Positions 35,043-44,276 of a DNA stretch of 64,000 nt are shown here, piece after piece (the first letter of the stretch is position 1; every line of letters starts with the position of its first letter). The position numbers and the translations under genes are program-made. The notes below the pieces were generated by a model. It worked only from the letters and a program-made list of their open reading frames with translations. It was not told the origin of the DNA and did not search any database. Origin of the DNA: JAJFFW01 sp965263375 (lineage in GTDB: Bacteria > Pseudomonadota > Alphaproteobacteria > Caulobacterales > Parvularculaceae); contig OZ253669.1 of assembly GCA_965263375.1 (NCBI GenBank), forward strand, positions 2,356,001 to 2,420,000, written 5' to 3'.

Positions 35043-37232
35043 TCACGCTGCATAAAGCGTTTTATTCTCTTTCGCTAAGTCACGAAACATCTGGGGCGGG
35101 TTAAAGCGCTCGCCGTGTTTCTGGGCAAGAGATTCAGCCGTTTGCACGAATTGATCGACGCCGATCGTATCGATATAGCTGAGTGGACCGCCAGTCCATG
35201 GTGCAAAACCCCACCCAAAGATAGCGCCAAGGTCTGCCGATGCCGGATCAGGGACAACACCCTCATCATAACACTGTGCGGTCGCGATCAATTGAGCATA
35301 AAGTAGCCGTTCTTTAACAACGTCTACAGAAGGTTGTTCCTCGAGGAGTGGATAGTGATCGGAAAGTCCCGGCCATAGATACTTATCGCCGTTTGAGGGA
35401 TATTCGTAGATACCACCACCCGATTTGCGCCCCTCGCGACCTAGATCTACGACCATCTTTTCAAAAAACGGCTCTGCGCCGGTTTCCTGATAAGCGTCTC
35501 CAAGCTCTTTCTTGGTTGACTGTTGCACATCATAACCAAGCGACAAAGAGGTTTCGTCGAGAACGGCGAGCGGCCCGATCGGCATGCCGAGGTTTTTCGC
35601 TGCATTTTCGATTAATGCAGGTTTAACCCCTTCCATCAGTAACCGGACTGCTTCACTGATATAGGGCGGGAAAACCCGGTTTGTGAAAAACCCTCTTGTA
35701 TCCTTTACGATAATTGGCGTCTTGCGAATCTTGGCGTTATAATCAAACGCAGCCGCAATTGCCCGTGGGCCGGTTTTCTCACCCGGAATAATCTCAAGAA
35801 GCGGCATCTTCTCAACTGGCGAGAAGAAATGCATGCCGATGAACTGTTCAGGACGCGCTGAATTTTCGGCTAGTCCAGTGATAGGCAATGTCGATGTGTT
35901 GGAAGCAAAGATTACGTCTGGTCCGATAACCGCCTCTGCTTTTTTCGTTACATCAGCTTTGACATCGGGACGCTCGAAAACCGCTTCGATAACAAGGTCG
36001 ACGTCCTTAAGGTCTTCGTAATTATCGGTCGGCTTAATCTTCGCCAAAAACCCATCCATCTTCTCTTGGGACATTTTGCCTTTGGCGACACGTTTTGCCA
36101 GAATTTTGCGGCTATATTCGACCGCTTTATTTGCATCTTCCAGTGACCGATCCAAGACAACCACATCCATACCGCCTTTAACAGTGACATGGGTAATACC
36201 GGATCCCATCAGGCCGCCGCCAAGGACGCCAACTTTCTTTATATCCATTTTTTCAATGCCGGCCGGGCGTTGCGCACCTTTTTCAACCGCCTGCTTGTTA
36301 ATAAACAAGGTTCGGATCATATTCTTCGCGACCGGGTCAGCAAGCAATCGCATGAAGAATTTTGTCTCAATTTTGACCGCTGTATCCATAGGAACGATCG
36401 ACCCTTGATAAAGACATGACAGGATCGATTGAACTGCCGGGTAATTGTGTTGTGTCTCTTTTTGGGCCATGGCGTTTGCAGCCGTAAAAAATTGAGCTGA
36501 ACGCGGATCCATGGCGCCAGCGCCGCCAGGAAACTTGAATCCCTTTTTATCCCATGGTTGCACAGCTTTCGGGTTTTCTTTCACCCATTTTTTTGCTGCT
36601 TCAATAGTGGTTCCTGGGGGAACGATTTCCTGGATAATGCCTTGGGCTTTTGCTGTACTCGGATCGATTGGATTTCCTTGTGTCGCTAACATCGCCGCCG
36701 CTTGAAGTCCCGCCAGACGAGGTGTTCTTTGCGTACCGCCCCCGCCAGGCAGCAAACCAACCTGCACTTCCGGCAAGCCAAGCTGTATTTTCGCATTGTC
36801 AGCGACGACACGATGGTGACATGCAAGAACAAGCTCCAAGCCGCCGCCAAGCGCTAATCCCTCAACCGCAACAGCGACGGGTTTTGCGAACGCCTCACCT
36901 TTTTGCAGCAATTTCGCGGGATGGCCGCCGGTTTCCAATTTTCGGAATGTTCGGTTCAGAGAAAACGCACCCTCAAATGCTTCTGGGCTAGTATCGTCAC
37001 CACCCATACTACCAAGCATCCGCAAATCGGCGCCCGCCAGAAAGCCCGAAGGCTTGCCCGATGCGATAACCGCGCCAGTTATTTTGTCATCAGCTATAAA
37101 CGCATCCACCCAGTTGGCGAATTCATCCATTAATGATTGATTCCAAACATTCATGGACTGGCCCGGAAGGTCGATGGTAAGCAGTGCAATGCCGTCGCCG
37201 TCAACCTCAACAGAAAATGTTTCGTATACCAT
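35043..37232 (-). CDS. Bifunctional enoyl-CoA hydratase / 3-hydroxyacyl-CoA dehydrogenase (FadB/FadJ type)
   Basis: This 729-residue enzyme hydrates enoyl-CoA and oxidises the product to 3-ketoacyl-CoA. The hydratase half has Glu133 (GGGLELVLAC) and Glu155 (GLPEVQVGLLPGGGGTQR), both classical catalytic positions. The NAD-binding motif VGVLGGGLMGSG lies near residue 335, followed by HFFSPVEKMPLLEII, and two C-terminal dehydrogenase domains. The start at 37232 has GAGGAA upstream; the longer frame to 37280 overlaps the thiolase. It is 19 bp downstream of the thiolase gene, giving the usual FadA-FadB pair. Confidence 0.94.
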   Translation of the reverse strand: MVYETFSVEVDGDGIALLTIDLPGQSMNVWNQSLMDEFANWVDAFIADDKITGAVIASGKPSGFLAGADLRMLGSMGGDDTSPEAFEGAFSLNRTFRKLETGGHPAKLLQKGEAFAKPVAVAVEGLALGGGLELVLACHHRVVADNAKIQLGLPEVQVGLLPGGGGTQRTPRLAGLQAAAMLATQGNPIDPSTAKAQGIIQEIVPPGTTIEAAKKWVKENPKAVQPWDKKGFKFPGGAGAMDPRSAQFFTAANAMAQKETQHNYPAVQSILSCLYQGSIVPMDTAVKIETKFFMRLLADPVAKNMIRTLFINKQAVEKGAQRPAGIEKMDIKKVGVLGGGLMGSGITHVTVKGGMDVVVLDRSLEDANKAVEYSRKILAKRVAKGKMSQEKMDGFLAKIKPTDNYEDLKDVDLVIEAVFERPDVKADVTKKAEAVIGPDVIFASNTSTLPITGLAENSARPEQFIGMHFFSPVEKMPLLEIIPGEKTGPRAIAAAFDYNAKIRKTPIIVKDTRGFFTNRVFPPYISEAVRLLMEGVKPALIENAAKNLGMPIGPLAVLDETSLSLGYDVQQSTKKELGDAYQETGAEPFFEKMVVDLGREGRKSGGGIYEYPSNGDKYLWPGLSDHYPLLEEQPSVDVVKERLLYAQLIATAQCYDEGVVPDPASADLGAIFGWGFAPWTGGPLSYIDTIGVDQFVQTAESLAQKHGERFNPPQMFRDLAKENKTLYAA

Positions 37233-37251
37233 CTTGGTTCCTCTAAAGTTT

Positions 37252-38463
37252 TTAGTTGACGCGTTCAACGATCGTCGCAACGCCCATACCGGCGCCGATG
37301 CAAAGCGTAATCAACGCCGTCTCTTTGCCACTGCGTTCAAGTTCATCAACGACCGTACCCGTAATCATCGCACCAGTTGCCCCAAGGGGATGGCCCATCG
37401 CAATTGCGCCGCCATTGACGTTTATGTCCGAGTGATCAATGTCAAGCGCCTGCATGAAGCGCAGCACGACACAGGCAAAAGCCTCATTCAGCTCCCATAG
37501 ATCAATGTCGTTTTTGCCCATGCCTGCATTCTTCAGAGCTTTTTGCGCAACGAATTCGGGCCCAGTCAGCATGATCGTCGGCTCAGACCCAATCGTCGCC
37601 ATAGAGACAATCCGCGCGCGTGGCTTCATTCCAGCGCGTTCACCAGCTTCTTTGTTACCAATTAATACTGCCGCAGACCCATCAACAATGCCTGACGAAT
37701 TACCAGCATGATGGATATGATTTATTTTCTCGATTTCCGGATATTTTTGGATAGCGATATTGTTGAAACCGAAATTTTCGCCAAGTTGAACAAATGATGG
37801 TTTCAAAGCCCCCATAGACTGCATGTTCGCGTCAGGGCGGATCGTTTCGTCTTTACTCAAAACGGCGTTTCCGATCACATCCTTTACCGGAATAACAGAC
37901 TTATCAAAACGCCCCTCATCCCACGAAGCCGCTGCACGTTTGTGACTTTCGATCGAATAGGCGTCAGCGTCATCCCGCGAAAACCCGTACTTTGTCGCAA
38001 TCAAATCAGCACCAATACCTTGCGGGGCAAAATAGGTTTTGAAAGCCAATTCTGGATCCGTCGGCCAAGCGCCACCATCCGAACCCATAGGAACACGCGA
38101 CATCGCCTCAACCCCGCCGCCAATCGTCATCTGCGCTTCGCCAGCCTTAACTTTGGCGGCCGCAATATTGATCGCCTCTAAGCCTGATCCGCAGAAACGG
38201 TTGACCTGACTTCCGGATGTTGTTTCTGCATAGCCGGCATTGACGACCGCGGTACGGGAGATAACCGATCCCTGCTCGCCAACAGGCGACACCACGCCAA
38301 ACGTCACATCGTCAACTTCCGTCGTATCGAGATTATTACGATCACGAATAGATTCAAGCACCTGAGTCGCAAGAGAAACTGACGTAATTTCATGCAAGGC
38401 TCCGTCTGGCTTGCCTTTGCCACGTGGTGTGCGTACCGCATCATAAATGTATGCTTCAGTCAT
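37252..38463 (-). CDS. Acetyl-CoA acyltransferase (thiolase, FadA-type)
   Basis: This 403-residue thiolase cleaves 3-ketoacyl-CoA. The three catalytic residues are visible: Cys91 in NRFCGSGLEA, His358 in AMGHPLGATGA and Cys388 in LCIGAGMG. The start has AGAGGA upstream. It precedes the FadB/J-type gene by 19 bp. With the acyl-CoA dehydrogenase upstream (155 bp away) it forms a beta-oxidation operon. Confidence 0.95.
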   Translation of the reverse strand: MTEAYIYDAVRTPRGKGKPDGALHEITSVSLATQVLESIRDRNNLDTTEVDDVTFGVVSPVGEQGSVISRTAVVNAGYAETTSGSQVNRFCGSGLEAINIAAAKVKAGEAQMTIGGGVEAMSRVPMGSDGGAWPTDPELAFKTYFAPQGIGADLIATKYGFSRDDADAYSIESHKRAAASWDEGRFDKSVIPVKDVIGNAVLSKDETIRPDANMQSMGALKPSFVQLGENFGFNNIAIQKYPEIEKINHIHHAGNSSGIVDGSAAVLIGNKEAGERAGMKPRARIVSMATIGSEPTIMLTGPEFVAQKALKNAGMGKNDIDLWELNEAFACVVLRFMQALDIDHSDINVNGGAIAMGHPLGATGAMITGTVVDELERSGKETALITLCIGAGMGVATIVERVN

Positions 38464-38618
38464 CGTTCATCCTCTCTAATCGGCGTCCAACTCCAAGAAC
38501 GCTGTACGAATTCAATTTTAGTGTGCCTAACCGTTCCCAAATTCTCTTGGTAACCGTTCTTGCCTCGTCTCTTAGACACTTCAACATTTGCCCCTAGTTT
38601 CGGACAAGCAATCAGCTT

Positions 38619-39779
38619 CTATTCAAAAAAACTGCGATATTTCTGGCTAAATACTTCACGGCCTATAATGTGCTTCATTATCTCTGAGCTTCCGGCCAAA
38701 ATCCTGTTTATGCGAGCATCCGTGAACATTCTGCAAATCGGATATTCTTTCATATACCCAGCGCCGCCATGAAGTTGAACGCCAAGATCCATCATTTTCC
38801 ATTCGAGTTCGCTCGATTGCAGCTTTGCTTTCGCTGCTTGATTGACGGAGAGCTCGCCGCGATTATGAAGCATCACCAGATGATCGACAAAAACCTGCAT
38901 AATTTCGATCTCGGTGTCCATCTCCGCCATCTTGAACTGCGTGTTTTGAAATTCGCTCAACCCCTGACCGAAAACTTTCCGCTCCATGACGTAGTCACGC
39001 GTGACCTCAAACGCGCGACGGGCGCTTACCGTAAACTGACATGCCGCAATCAAACGCTCTTCTGCGAGCCCTTCCATTAGATAGGAGAACCCTTTCCCAG
39101 GCTCGCCCAGAATGTTTTCCGCTGGAATACGAACATCGTTAAAAAACAGCTCTGCAGTGTCTTGAGCATCAAGGCCCATCTTTTCGAGTTTGCGGCCGCG
39201 CTCAAACCCCTCCATACCGCGCTCAACCACAACAAGCGCAAGCGAGTAAGGGTTTTCATCAGCCTCGTACTTGCATGCAACAACGACGGCATCTGCGTTG
39301 ATCCCATTAGAAATGTAAGTTTTTGAGCCAGTTAGGATGTAGTCGTCGCCATCTTTTTTGAGATAGGTCCGCATCCCTGAAAGATCACTACCGGCGCCGG
39401 GTTCAGTCATCGCGACAGCAAGAATGCACTCCCCCCTCGCAGCACGCGGTAGAAACCGCATTTTCTGTTCTTCTGTACCAAGATCATTAAAATACGGCCC
39501 AACAAGACGACTATGCAATGTATTGAAGAACTCGCAGCAGTCGGCGCGACTTGTTTCTTCAATGATTATTTGTTCATAGCGGAAATCTTTATCGCCCATG
39601 CCGCCATATTTTTCGTCCGGCCAAACCATGAGATATCCCATGGCGCCGGTCTTCTCATATGCGGAACGGTCAACAATTTTGTCCTCGCGCCATTTTGGAA
39701 TATGGGGAGCAATCTCATCAGCAAGAAACCGACGAAAAGCATCGCGAAACATCATTTGTTCTTCAGTAAAATTACGCAT
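38619..39779 (-). CDS. Acyl-CoA dehydrogenase, isovaleryl/long-chain type
   Basis: This 386-residue acyl-CoA dehydrogenase has AVAMTEPGAGSDLSGM, GSKTYISNG, the LAEERLIAACQ helix with Glu240/Glu241, and LHGGAGYMKEYPICRMFTDARINRILAGSSEI. At the usual C-terminal catalytic position the sequence has Ala-Gly instead of Glu-Gly, so the base is probably the Glu in the LAEER helix, as in isovaleryl-CoA and long-chain dehydrogenases. Those enzymes accept branched or long chains. It is the first gene of the beta-oxidation operon. A weak operator-like site lies about 90 bp upstream. Confidence 0.9.
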   Translation of the reverse strand: MRNFTEEQMMFRDAFRRFLADEIAPHIPKWREDKIVDRSAYEKTGAMGYLMVWPDEKYGGMGDKDFRYEQIIIEETSRADCCEFFNTLHSRLVGPYFNDLGTEEQKMRFLPRAARGECILAVAMTEPGAGSDLSGMRTYLKKDGDDYILTGSKTYISNGINADAVVVACKYEADENPYSLALVVVERGMEGFERGRKLEKMGLDAQDTAELFFNDVRIPAENILGEPGKGFSYLMEGLAEERLIAACQFTVSARRAFEVTRDYVMERKVFGQGLSEFQNTQFKMAEMDTEIEIMQVFVDHLVMLHNRGELSVNQAAKAKLQSSELEWKMMDLGVQLHGGAGYMKEYPICRMFTDARINRILAGSSEIMKHIIGREVFSQKYRSFFE

Positions 39780-40240
39780 TAGATCAACCGTCCTAATTTG
39801 GAAAACCGATGTTGATATAACCCCTTAGCGCAAGTCGTTGTAGAGTATATTGCAGTCACAAATTTTTAATCACATATGCGAACTAAAAGCGATGGAGCTG
39901 ATCACCCCAACCAATTCTGAAGCGTTAGATGCCCGTCAATTGCAGAACCAAGAGGGCCTTCTAAACATCACCAATCGACGCCGATCATTGCATACGGTCG
40001 ATAAACAAACGTATATATGGCGCCGCTATAAAGCATAGAGGTGACGCCACAAAAGCTCCGCGACAGTTCATCCAACCCGACAAATTTCGGGATTTGCGTT
40101 GAGCGGTCAGCGGACAAAGCGCGTTCACTGTTCTCTTTCGTACAATTCAAAAGGCGAAACATATCATCATGGCGCTCGACAAATTCACCAACATCGCATT
40201 ACGTCCGCGTCGCCCAGCTTTAGCCACATGTTACGCTTAC
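39780..40240. other. Intergenic region without a recognised gene
   Basis: This 460-bp region is between the acyl-CoA dehydrogenase start and the stop of the MFS transporter gene. Short frames on both strands (39850-40038, 40041-40223, 39968-40162) show no family resemblance and no supporting ribosome binding sites. The only signal is the weak operator-like sequence at 39866-39885. Confidence 0.5.
39866..39885. promoter_or_regulatory. Weak operator-like site D
   Basis: TTAATCACATATGCGAACTA matches site B at 50888-50907 in 16 of 20 positions and has the ATCAC left arm, but the right arm is degenerate. It lies 87 bp upstream of the acyl-CoA dehydrogenase operon. Confidence 0.3.
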
Positions 40241-41563
40241 TCAGTGAGCAGGTTGACGCGTTTCTTCTCCAGCGGTTTTTCGTAATTCGATACCGGTTAG
40301 CCAGAAGAAAATAGCACTTATCAAAAGAAATGATAAAGAAAAGAAAAGCGCTACTTTGATAGACGCATCGCCAAAGTCGGCGGCAAACATATCGCTGACG
40401 GCCCCCACCACGACAGGACCTAGCCCCAATCCGATGAAATTCGCCACAAAGAACACGAACGCCGCTGCAAGCGCGCGCATGCTCGGCGATACGACGTTCT
40501 GAACAATCGCAAGCGCAGGCACGAATGAAAGGTGAAAGAAAAACTGAGCGACGCCAAAAAGCACGGCCATCGTCATCACGTTCGGGCTGAATAACGCGAA
40601 TGAGTAAAACGGAATTGAGATCAAGAGACCAACCATCGACGACCAAGCGCGCCAGCGCTCATCGCGCTTCGCCAACGCATCAGCAATTATGCCGCCCAAC
40701 AAAGTCCCTGGGATACCGCCAATTACGACAAACGCACTAACGATGGCGCCTGCTTCACTCTTTGAAATCTCAAATGTGCGCAAAAACAAAGAGGGCAACC
40801 AGGAAGACATAGCGTAAGCTGTGACAATTGCCGTGGCATGGGCGAGGTTTGCGTAAACGTAGGTTTTGTTTTTCCATAAAGTTTTCAATGTGTCGAAAAT
40901 ACCAAGCGATTCGGCCTTGTGGTTATAAGTCGGATCAAGCCGGCCACGTTGGGGTTCGCGGACCGTAAAAATGACAAGCAACGCCAATAACAAACCGGGA
41001 AGGCCAACAGCATAAAAAGCAGCACGCCAGCCATAGGCGTCAGCCACCGCGCCGCCAATCAACAAGCCGCAAACAGCGCCAAGCGTAGGACCGAGTGAAA
41101 AAACGGCGAGCGCTCGGGACAACTCACTTTTTTCAAAGTAGTCTGCGATGATGGAATGAGACGGCGCAAGCCCCCCCGCCTCTCCGACTCCGACGCCAAG
41201 TCTGCCTAAAAAAAGATGCCAAAAATTACCCGCAAGCCCGCATGCCGCTGTAAACAAGCTCCAAACAGCAATCGCAATCGATACAATTCGTACACGATTT
41301 TTTCGATCTGCTAATCGGGCAATCGGAATGGCGAGCGTTGAGTATAGAAAAGCAAACGCTAAGCCAGACAATAGACCAAGCTGTAAATCGTTGAGAGAGA
41401 ACTCCGCCTTTAAGTCTTCCAACAAAATGGACACGATGTATCTGTCCATATAACTGAACAGGTAGGCCACCATCAGTATCGCAAGGACATAGTAGCGATA
41501 AAGTCCGCCTAAAACCGAATGTGTTTTACCGGGTTGTTGCGTTTGCACACTTTCGTTGCTCAC
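40241..41563 (-). CDS. MFS transporter, spinster-like
   Basis: This 440-residue membrane protein has about 12 hydrophobic segments and the MFS motif after the second helix pair (ARLADRKNRVRIV, about residues 82-94). LGRLGVGVGEAGGLAPSHSIIADYF and the start YYVLAILMVAYLFSYMDRYI resemble spinster-like and related alphaproteobacterial MFS carriers. It follows the GMC oxidoreductase by 21 bp. It probably imports the pathway substrate or exports a product; the ligand is unknown. Confidence 0.9.
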   Translation of the reverse strand: MSNESVQTQQPGKTHSVLGGLYRYYVLAILMVAYLFSYMDRYIVSILLEDLKAEFSLNDLQLGLLSGLAFAFLYSTLAIPIARLADRKNRVRIVSIAIAVWSLFTAACGLAGNFWHLFLGRLGVGVGEAGGLAPSHSIIADYFEKSELSRALAVFSLGPTLGAVCGLLIGGAVADAYGWRAAFYAVGLPGLLLALLVIFTVREPQRGRLDPTYNHKAESLGIFDTLKTLWKNKTYVYANLAHATAIVTAYAMSSWLPSLFLRTFEISKSEAGAIVSAFVVIGGIPGTLLGGIIADALAKRDERWRAWSSMVGLLISIPFYSFALFSPNVMTMAVLFGVAQFFFHLSFVPALAIVQNVVSPSMRALAAAFVFFVANFIGLGLGPVVVGAVSDMFAADFGDASIKVALFFSLSFLLISAIFFWLTGIELRKTAGEETRQPAH

Positions 41564-41584
41564 TATCGCCTACCTTTTTTTTAA

Positions 41585-43201
41585 TTATCGTGCGTCTTGA
41601 AGGATCATATCGGCCGCCTTCTCGCCAATCATTATCGCTGGAGCATTGGTATTTCCGGATGTAATCACCGGCATGATGGACGCATCAGCAATACGAAGAT
41701 TGTCAACACCGCGGCATTTCAATCGTGGATCTACGACCGCATCATCATCGACACCCATGCGACAGGTTCCAGCCGGATGATAAACGGTAGACGCGGACCC
41801 GCGGAGATATCCCTCCAACGCCTCAGGGGCGACAATCTCCGGCCCCGGCGCGCATTCTTCCGGTGAAAAAGGACTGAGCGGTGACTGAGCGATGATTTTT
41901 CGAATCTTCAACATACCCTTGCAGATCGCTTCGACGTCGCGCGGGTCACTTAAGTAATTGGTATTGATCGTCGGGCGTTCCAGCGGGTCGACGGTATTGA
42001 TTGACACACGCCCCCGGCTATACGGCCGAGTTTGTATTGCTGAGACCGTCATCGCAGGAAAGTCGTCCAATTCCATCACACCCTCCTCTGAAATTGACGC
42101 GGAAAATGGACGCATTGCGATTTGAAGATCGGAGCGTGATAAATCGTCGTCTGATTTGATAAACGCACACAGGTGAGAGGTCGTTGTCGTTAACGCACCG
42201 GACCCGAAGAAAAACCATTTTAAAAGTTCGATGGCCATCGTCGGCGTACTTGAAAATGTATTGTTAAGACTTGCACTTCGATCGTTAAGCTTAAACTTCA
42301 TATGCCCGAAAAGGTGGTCTTGAAGATTGTTACCGACCGCTGGGCGGTTGAGTAGCGGTGTAACCCCCATCTTTTTCAAGTGCTCAGCATCACCGACACC
42401 GGAATGCTGCAGAAGATGGGAAGACCCAATCCCTCCGGCCGATACGATGACTTCACGACGCGCTTTTATCAGATGTTCATTCGCAGCATCCGGACCGAGA
42501 ACCACGCCAACAGCTGTGCCATTTTCGATCTTTATCCTCCGGACCTGTTGTCCGGTACGCACCTCGAGATTGCGACGCTTGCGTACAGGGTTCAAAAACG
42601 CTTTCGCCGCCGATTGCCTGCGCCCTCGGTAAATCGTACCGAGAAGATACCCTATACCATCCTGATCGCCATCGTTGATGTCTTCATTAAATGGCAAGCC
42701 AAATTGACGCGCAGCTTCAATAAAGGAACTGGAAACAGGCGCGATATTTTTAATCCAGCTCAGGCGTAATGGTCCCTCGCGGCCATGCGCCTCATCTACA
42801 CCCCCCTCTTCTAAGCATTCTGATTTTTTAAAGTAAGGAAGGACGTCGTCCCAACCCCAACCAACGCATCCTGTATCCGCCCAGCCATCAAAATCTTCCC
42901 GTTGGCCGCGCACGTAAAGCATACCATTTATCGAACTGCTGCCGCCCAAAACACGTCCTTGCGGAAGGGGAATGGAACGGCCGGCAAAACTGTTCGTAGC
43001 GAATGTTTTGTCAAGCCACGCAGCATTCGGATCATTGATAAGCCGTGTAAGGCCGAGCGGGATAGAAATCCAAGGATTTTTATCTTCGGGGCCTGCCTCC
43101 AAAAGCAATACCCGCATGTTGCTGTTTTCAGACAATCTCGCCGCGATCACACAGCCCGCAGAGCCTGCTCCAACGACAACATAATCGTATTCATCCGCCA
43201 T
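41585..43201 (-). CDS. GMC family FAD-dependent oxidoreductase
   Basis: This 538-residue GMC oxidoreductase oxidises alcohols. It has the FAD-binding VVGAGSAGCVIAARL at the N-terminus, the GMC signature PQGRVLGGSSSINGMLYVRG, and the C-terminal YHPAGTCRMG with the active His and SGNTNAPAIMIGEKAADMIL. The family includes choline and long-chain or terpenoid alcohol dehydrogenases; specificity is unclear. The start at 43201 has AAGGGAGA upstream; the longer frame to 43264 is unlikely. It precedes the MFS transporter by 21 bp. Confidence 0.92.
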   Translation of the reverse strand: MADEYDYVVVGAGSAGCVIAARLSENSNMRVLLLEAGPEDKNPWISIPLGLTRLINDPNAAWLDKTFATNSFAGRSIPLPQGRVLGGSSSINGMLYVRGQREDFDGWADTGCVGWGWDDVLPYFKKSECLEEGGVDEAHGREGPLRLSWIKNIAPVSSSFIEAARQFGLPFNEDINDGDQDGIGYLLGTIYRGRRQSAAKAFLNPVRKRRNLEVRTGQQVRRIKIENGTAVGVVLGPDAANEHLIKARREVIVSAGGIGSSHLLQHSGVGDAEHLKKMGVTPLLNRPAVGNNLQDHLFGHMKFKLNDRSASLNNTFSSTPTMAIELLKWFFFGSGALTTTTSHLCAFIKSDDDLSRSDLQIAMRPFSASISEEGVMELDDFPAMTVSAIQTRPYSRGRVSINTVDPLERPTINTNYLSDPRDVEAICKGMLKIRKIIAQSPLSPFSPEECAPGPEIVAPEALEGYLRGSASTVYHPAGTCRMGVDDDAVVDPRLKCRGVDNLRIADASIMPVITSGNTNAPAIMIGEKAADMILQDAR

Positions 43202-43334
43202 CGGGGCGCGATCTCCCTTTAATTTTTTTGAAGGATGCGCGAACACAAAGGAAATCAAAAGCAATTTTCACACATTGAACGATAAGACCACATCCATGAT
43301 AGGCTTATGCTCATTGATCAAGTTGTTTGACAAT

Positions 43335-43364
43335 AGAGCCTGCTTTAGGAGAGCCTGCTTTAGG
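43335..43364 (+). repeat. 15-bp tandem duplication
   Basis: AGAGCCTGCTTTAGG occurs twice head-to-tail (43335-43349 and 43350-43364) with no mismatch. It lies in the leader between GMC and crotonase genes. Confidence 0.9.
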
Positions 43365-43376
43365 CGTCGGCGCTTA

Positions 43377-43410
43377 CTGTATCAACGTATTTTCTGTATC
43401 AACGTATTTT
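43377..43410 (+). repeat. 17-bp tandem duplication
   Basis: CTGTATCAACGTATTTT occurs twice head-to-tail (43377-43393 and 43394-43410), exact. It is 12 bp beyond the 15-bp duplication. Confidence 0.9.
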
Positions 43411-43430
43411 TTGTGCAGTGCAAAAGACGA

Positions 43431-43450
43431 TTTATCACGCATGTGTTTCG
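43431..43450. promoter_or_regulatory. Candidate operator H
   Basis: TTTATCACGCATGTGTTTCG has ATCAC and GTGTT arms around GCAT, one base off a perfect palindrome. It lies 83 bp before the crotonase start and between divergent genes, like other copies. Confidence 0.4.
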
Positions 43451-43472
43451 CTGTGACCGGCTGTTGCCGCCC

Positions 43473-43490
43473 AATGCTTTGCGAAGCATT
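43473..43490 (+). terminator. Hairpin in crotonase leader
   Basis: AATGCTT (43473-43479) and AAGCATT (43484-43490) pair around TGCG and are followed by TT-AG. It resembles a short intrinsic terminator or attenuator 40 bp before the crotonase ATG. Confidence 0.35.
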
Positions 43491-43529
43491 TTAGCATCAT
43501 GGCAACAATTAGAGAGTTGGAGGAAGGCA

Positions 43530-44270
43530 ATGTCAGATGCACTAGTCATTCGCTCAGATGATGGCGGGGTGACCACCCTCATTCTAAACCGACCAGATAA
43601 GTTTAACGCGCTCAACGCCGCCCTGTTTCGCGACCTTCGAGCGCATCTCGACGCAATTGCGAATGAGACAGACACCATCGGATGCGTGGTGTTGCGCGGG
43701 GGCGGCAAGTGTTTTTCCGCCGGGCATGACATGAACGATCTATCTGAGCCTGACGATGATGCCGAAAAATACAATGCTGATACGATCAAAGCATTTGCCG
43801 ATTTGCCACAACCTACAATTTCCGCCGTGCACGGACATTGCTATACCGGCGGCCTGGAGCTCGCGCTTGGCGCCAACATGGTCATTGCAAGCGAAAATGC
43901 GAAATTCGCCGATACCCACGCCAAATGGGGGCTAGTGCCTATTTGGGGGCTCAGTCAGAGATTACCGCGTCTTGTTGGCCAGATGAAAGCTTTTGAGATG
44001 ATGAGCACTTGCAAAACTTATACGGCAAAGGAAGCCGAAGCGATGGGGCTCGTCTTGAAAGTGTTCCCGGCAGACACATTTGACGAGAGTATCGCCGCTT
44101 ATGCCAAATCAATCGTTGAGAACTCATGGCATGCAGTTCGTGGTGTAAAAACTCTACTGCGCACCGGTGAGGACAAAACGCTCAGCGAAGGCCTTGCTTA
44201 TGAAATTGAAAAATCGCCGGGCATCGCACCAGACGCAATCGATCGCATTAATGCTTTTCTGAAGAAGTAG
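43530..44270 (+). CDS. Enoyl-CoA hydratase/isomerase family protein (crotonase)
   Basis: This 246-residue crotonase has CFSAGHDM (residues 61-68) and HGHCYTGGLELALG (101-114, with Glu110). The second classical glutamate position reads ADTHAKWGL, so the double-acid hydratase site is not complete. The start at 43530 has GGAGGAAG upstream; the frame extends 85 codons further upstream through the duplicated leader without any family match, so that extension is rejected. It is followed 6 bp later by an acyl-CoA dehydrogenase and then the carboxylic acid reductase. Confidence 0.87.
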   Translation: MSDALVIRSDDGGVTTLILNRPDKFNALNAALFRDLRAHLDAIANETDTIGCVVLRGGGKCFSAGHDMNDLSEPDDDAEKYNADTIKAFADLPQPTISAVHGHCYTGGLELALGANMVIASENAKFADTHAKWGLVPIWGLSQRLPRLVGQMKAFEMMSTCKTYTAKEAEAMGLVLKVFPADTFDESIAAYAKSIVENSWHAVRGVKTLLRTGEDKTLSEGLAYEIEKSPGIAPDAIDRINAFLKK

Positions 44271-44276
44271 GAATCC

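Larger units (their letters stand above)
43202..43529. other. Intergenic region with two tandem duplications, a hairpin and an operator-like site
   Basis: This 328-bp region separates the divergent GMC and crotonase genes. An open frame runs through most of it into the crotonase, but the upstream part has no family resemblance. It contains tandem duplications (43335-43364 and 43377-43410), an operator-like site (43434-43447) and a hairpin (43473-43490). Confidence 0.6.

Noticed and set aside
43335..43410. Short CRISPR-like repeat array
   Set aside because: Only two copies of each of two different repeats, directly adjacent with no spacers and no cas genes.
43275..43529. N-terminal extension of the crotonase through the duplicated leader
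   Set aside because: The residues match no crotonase N-terminus, and a strong GGAGG site precedes the ATG at 43530.
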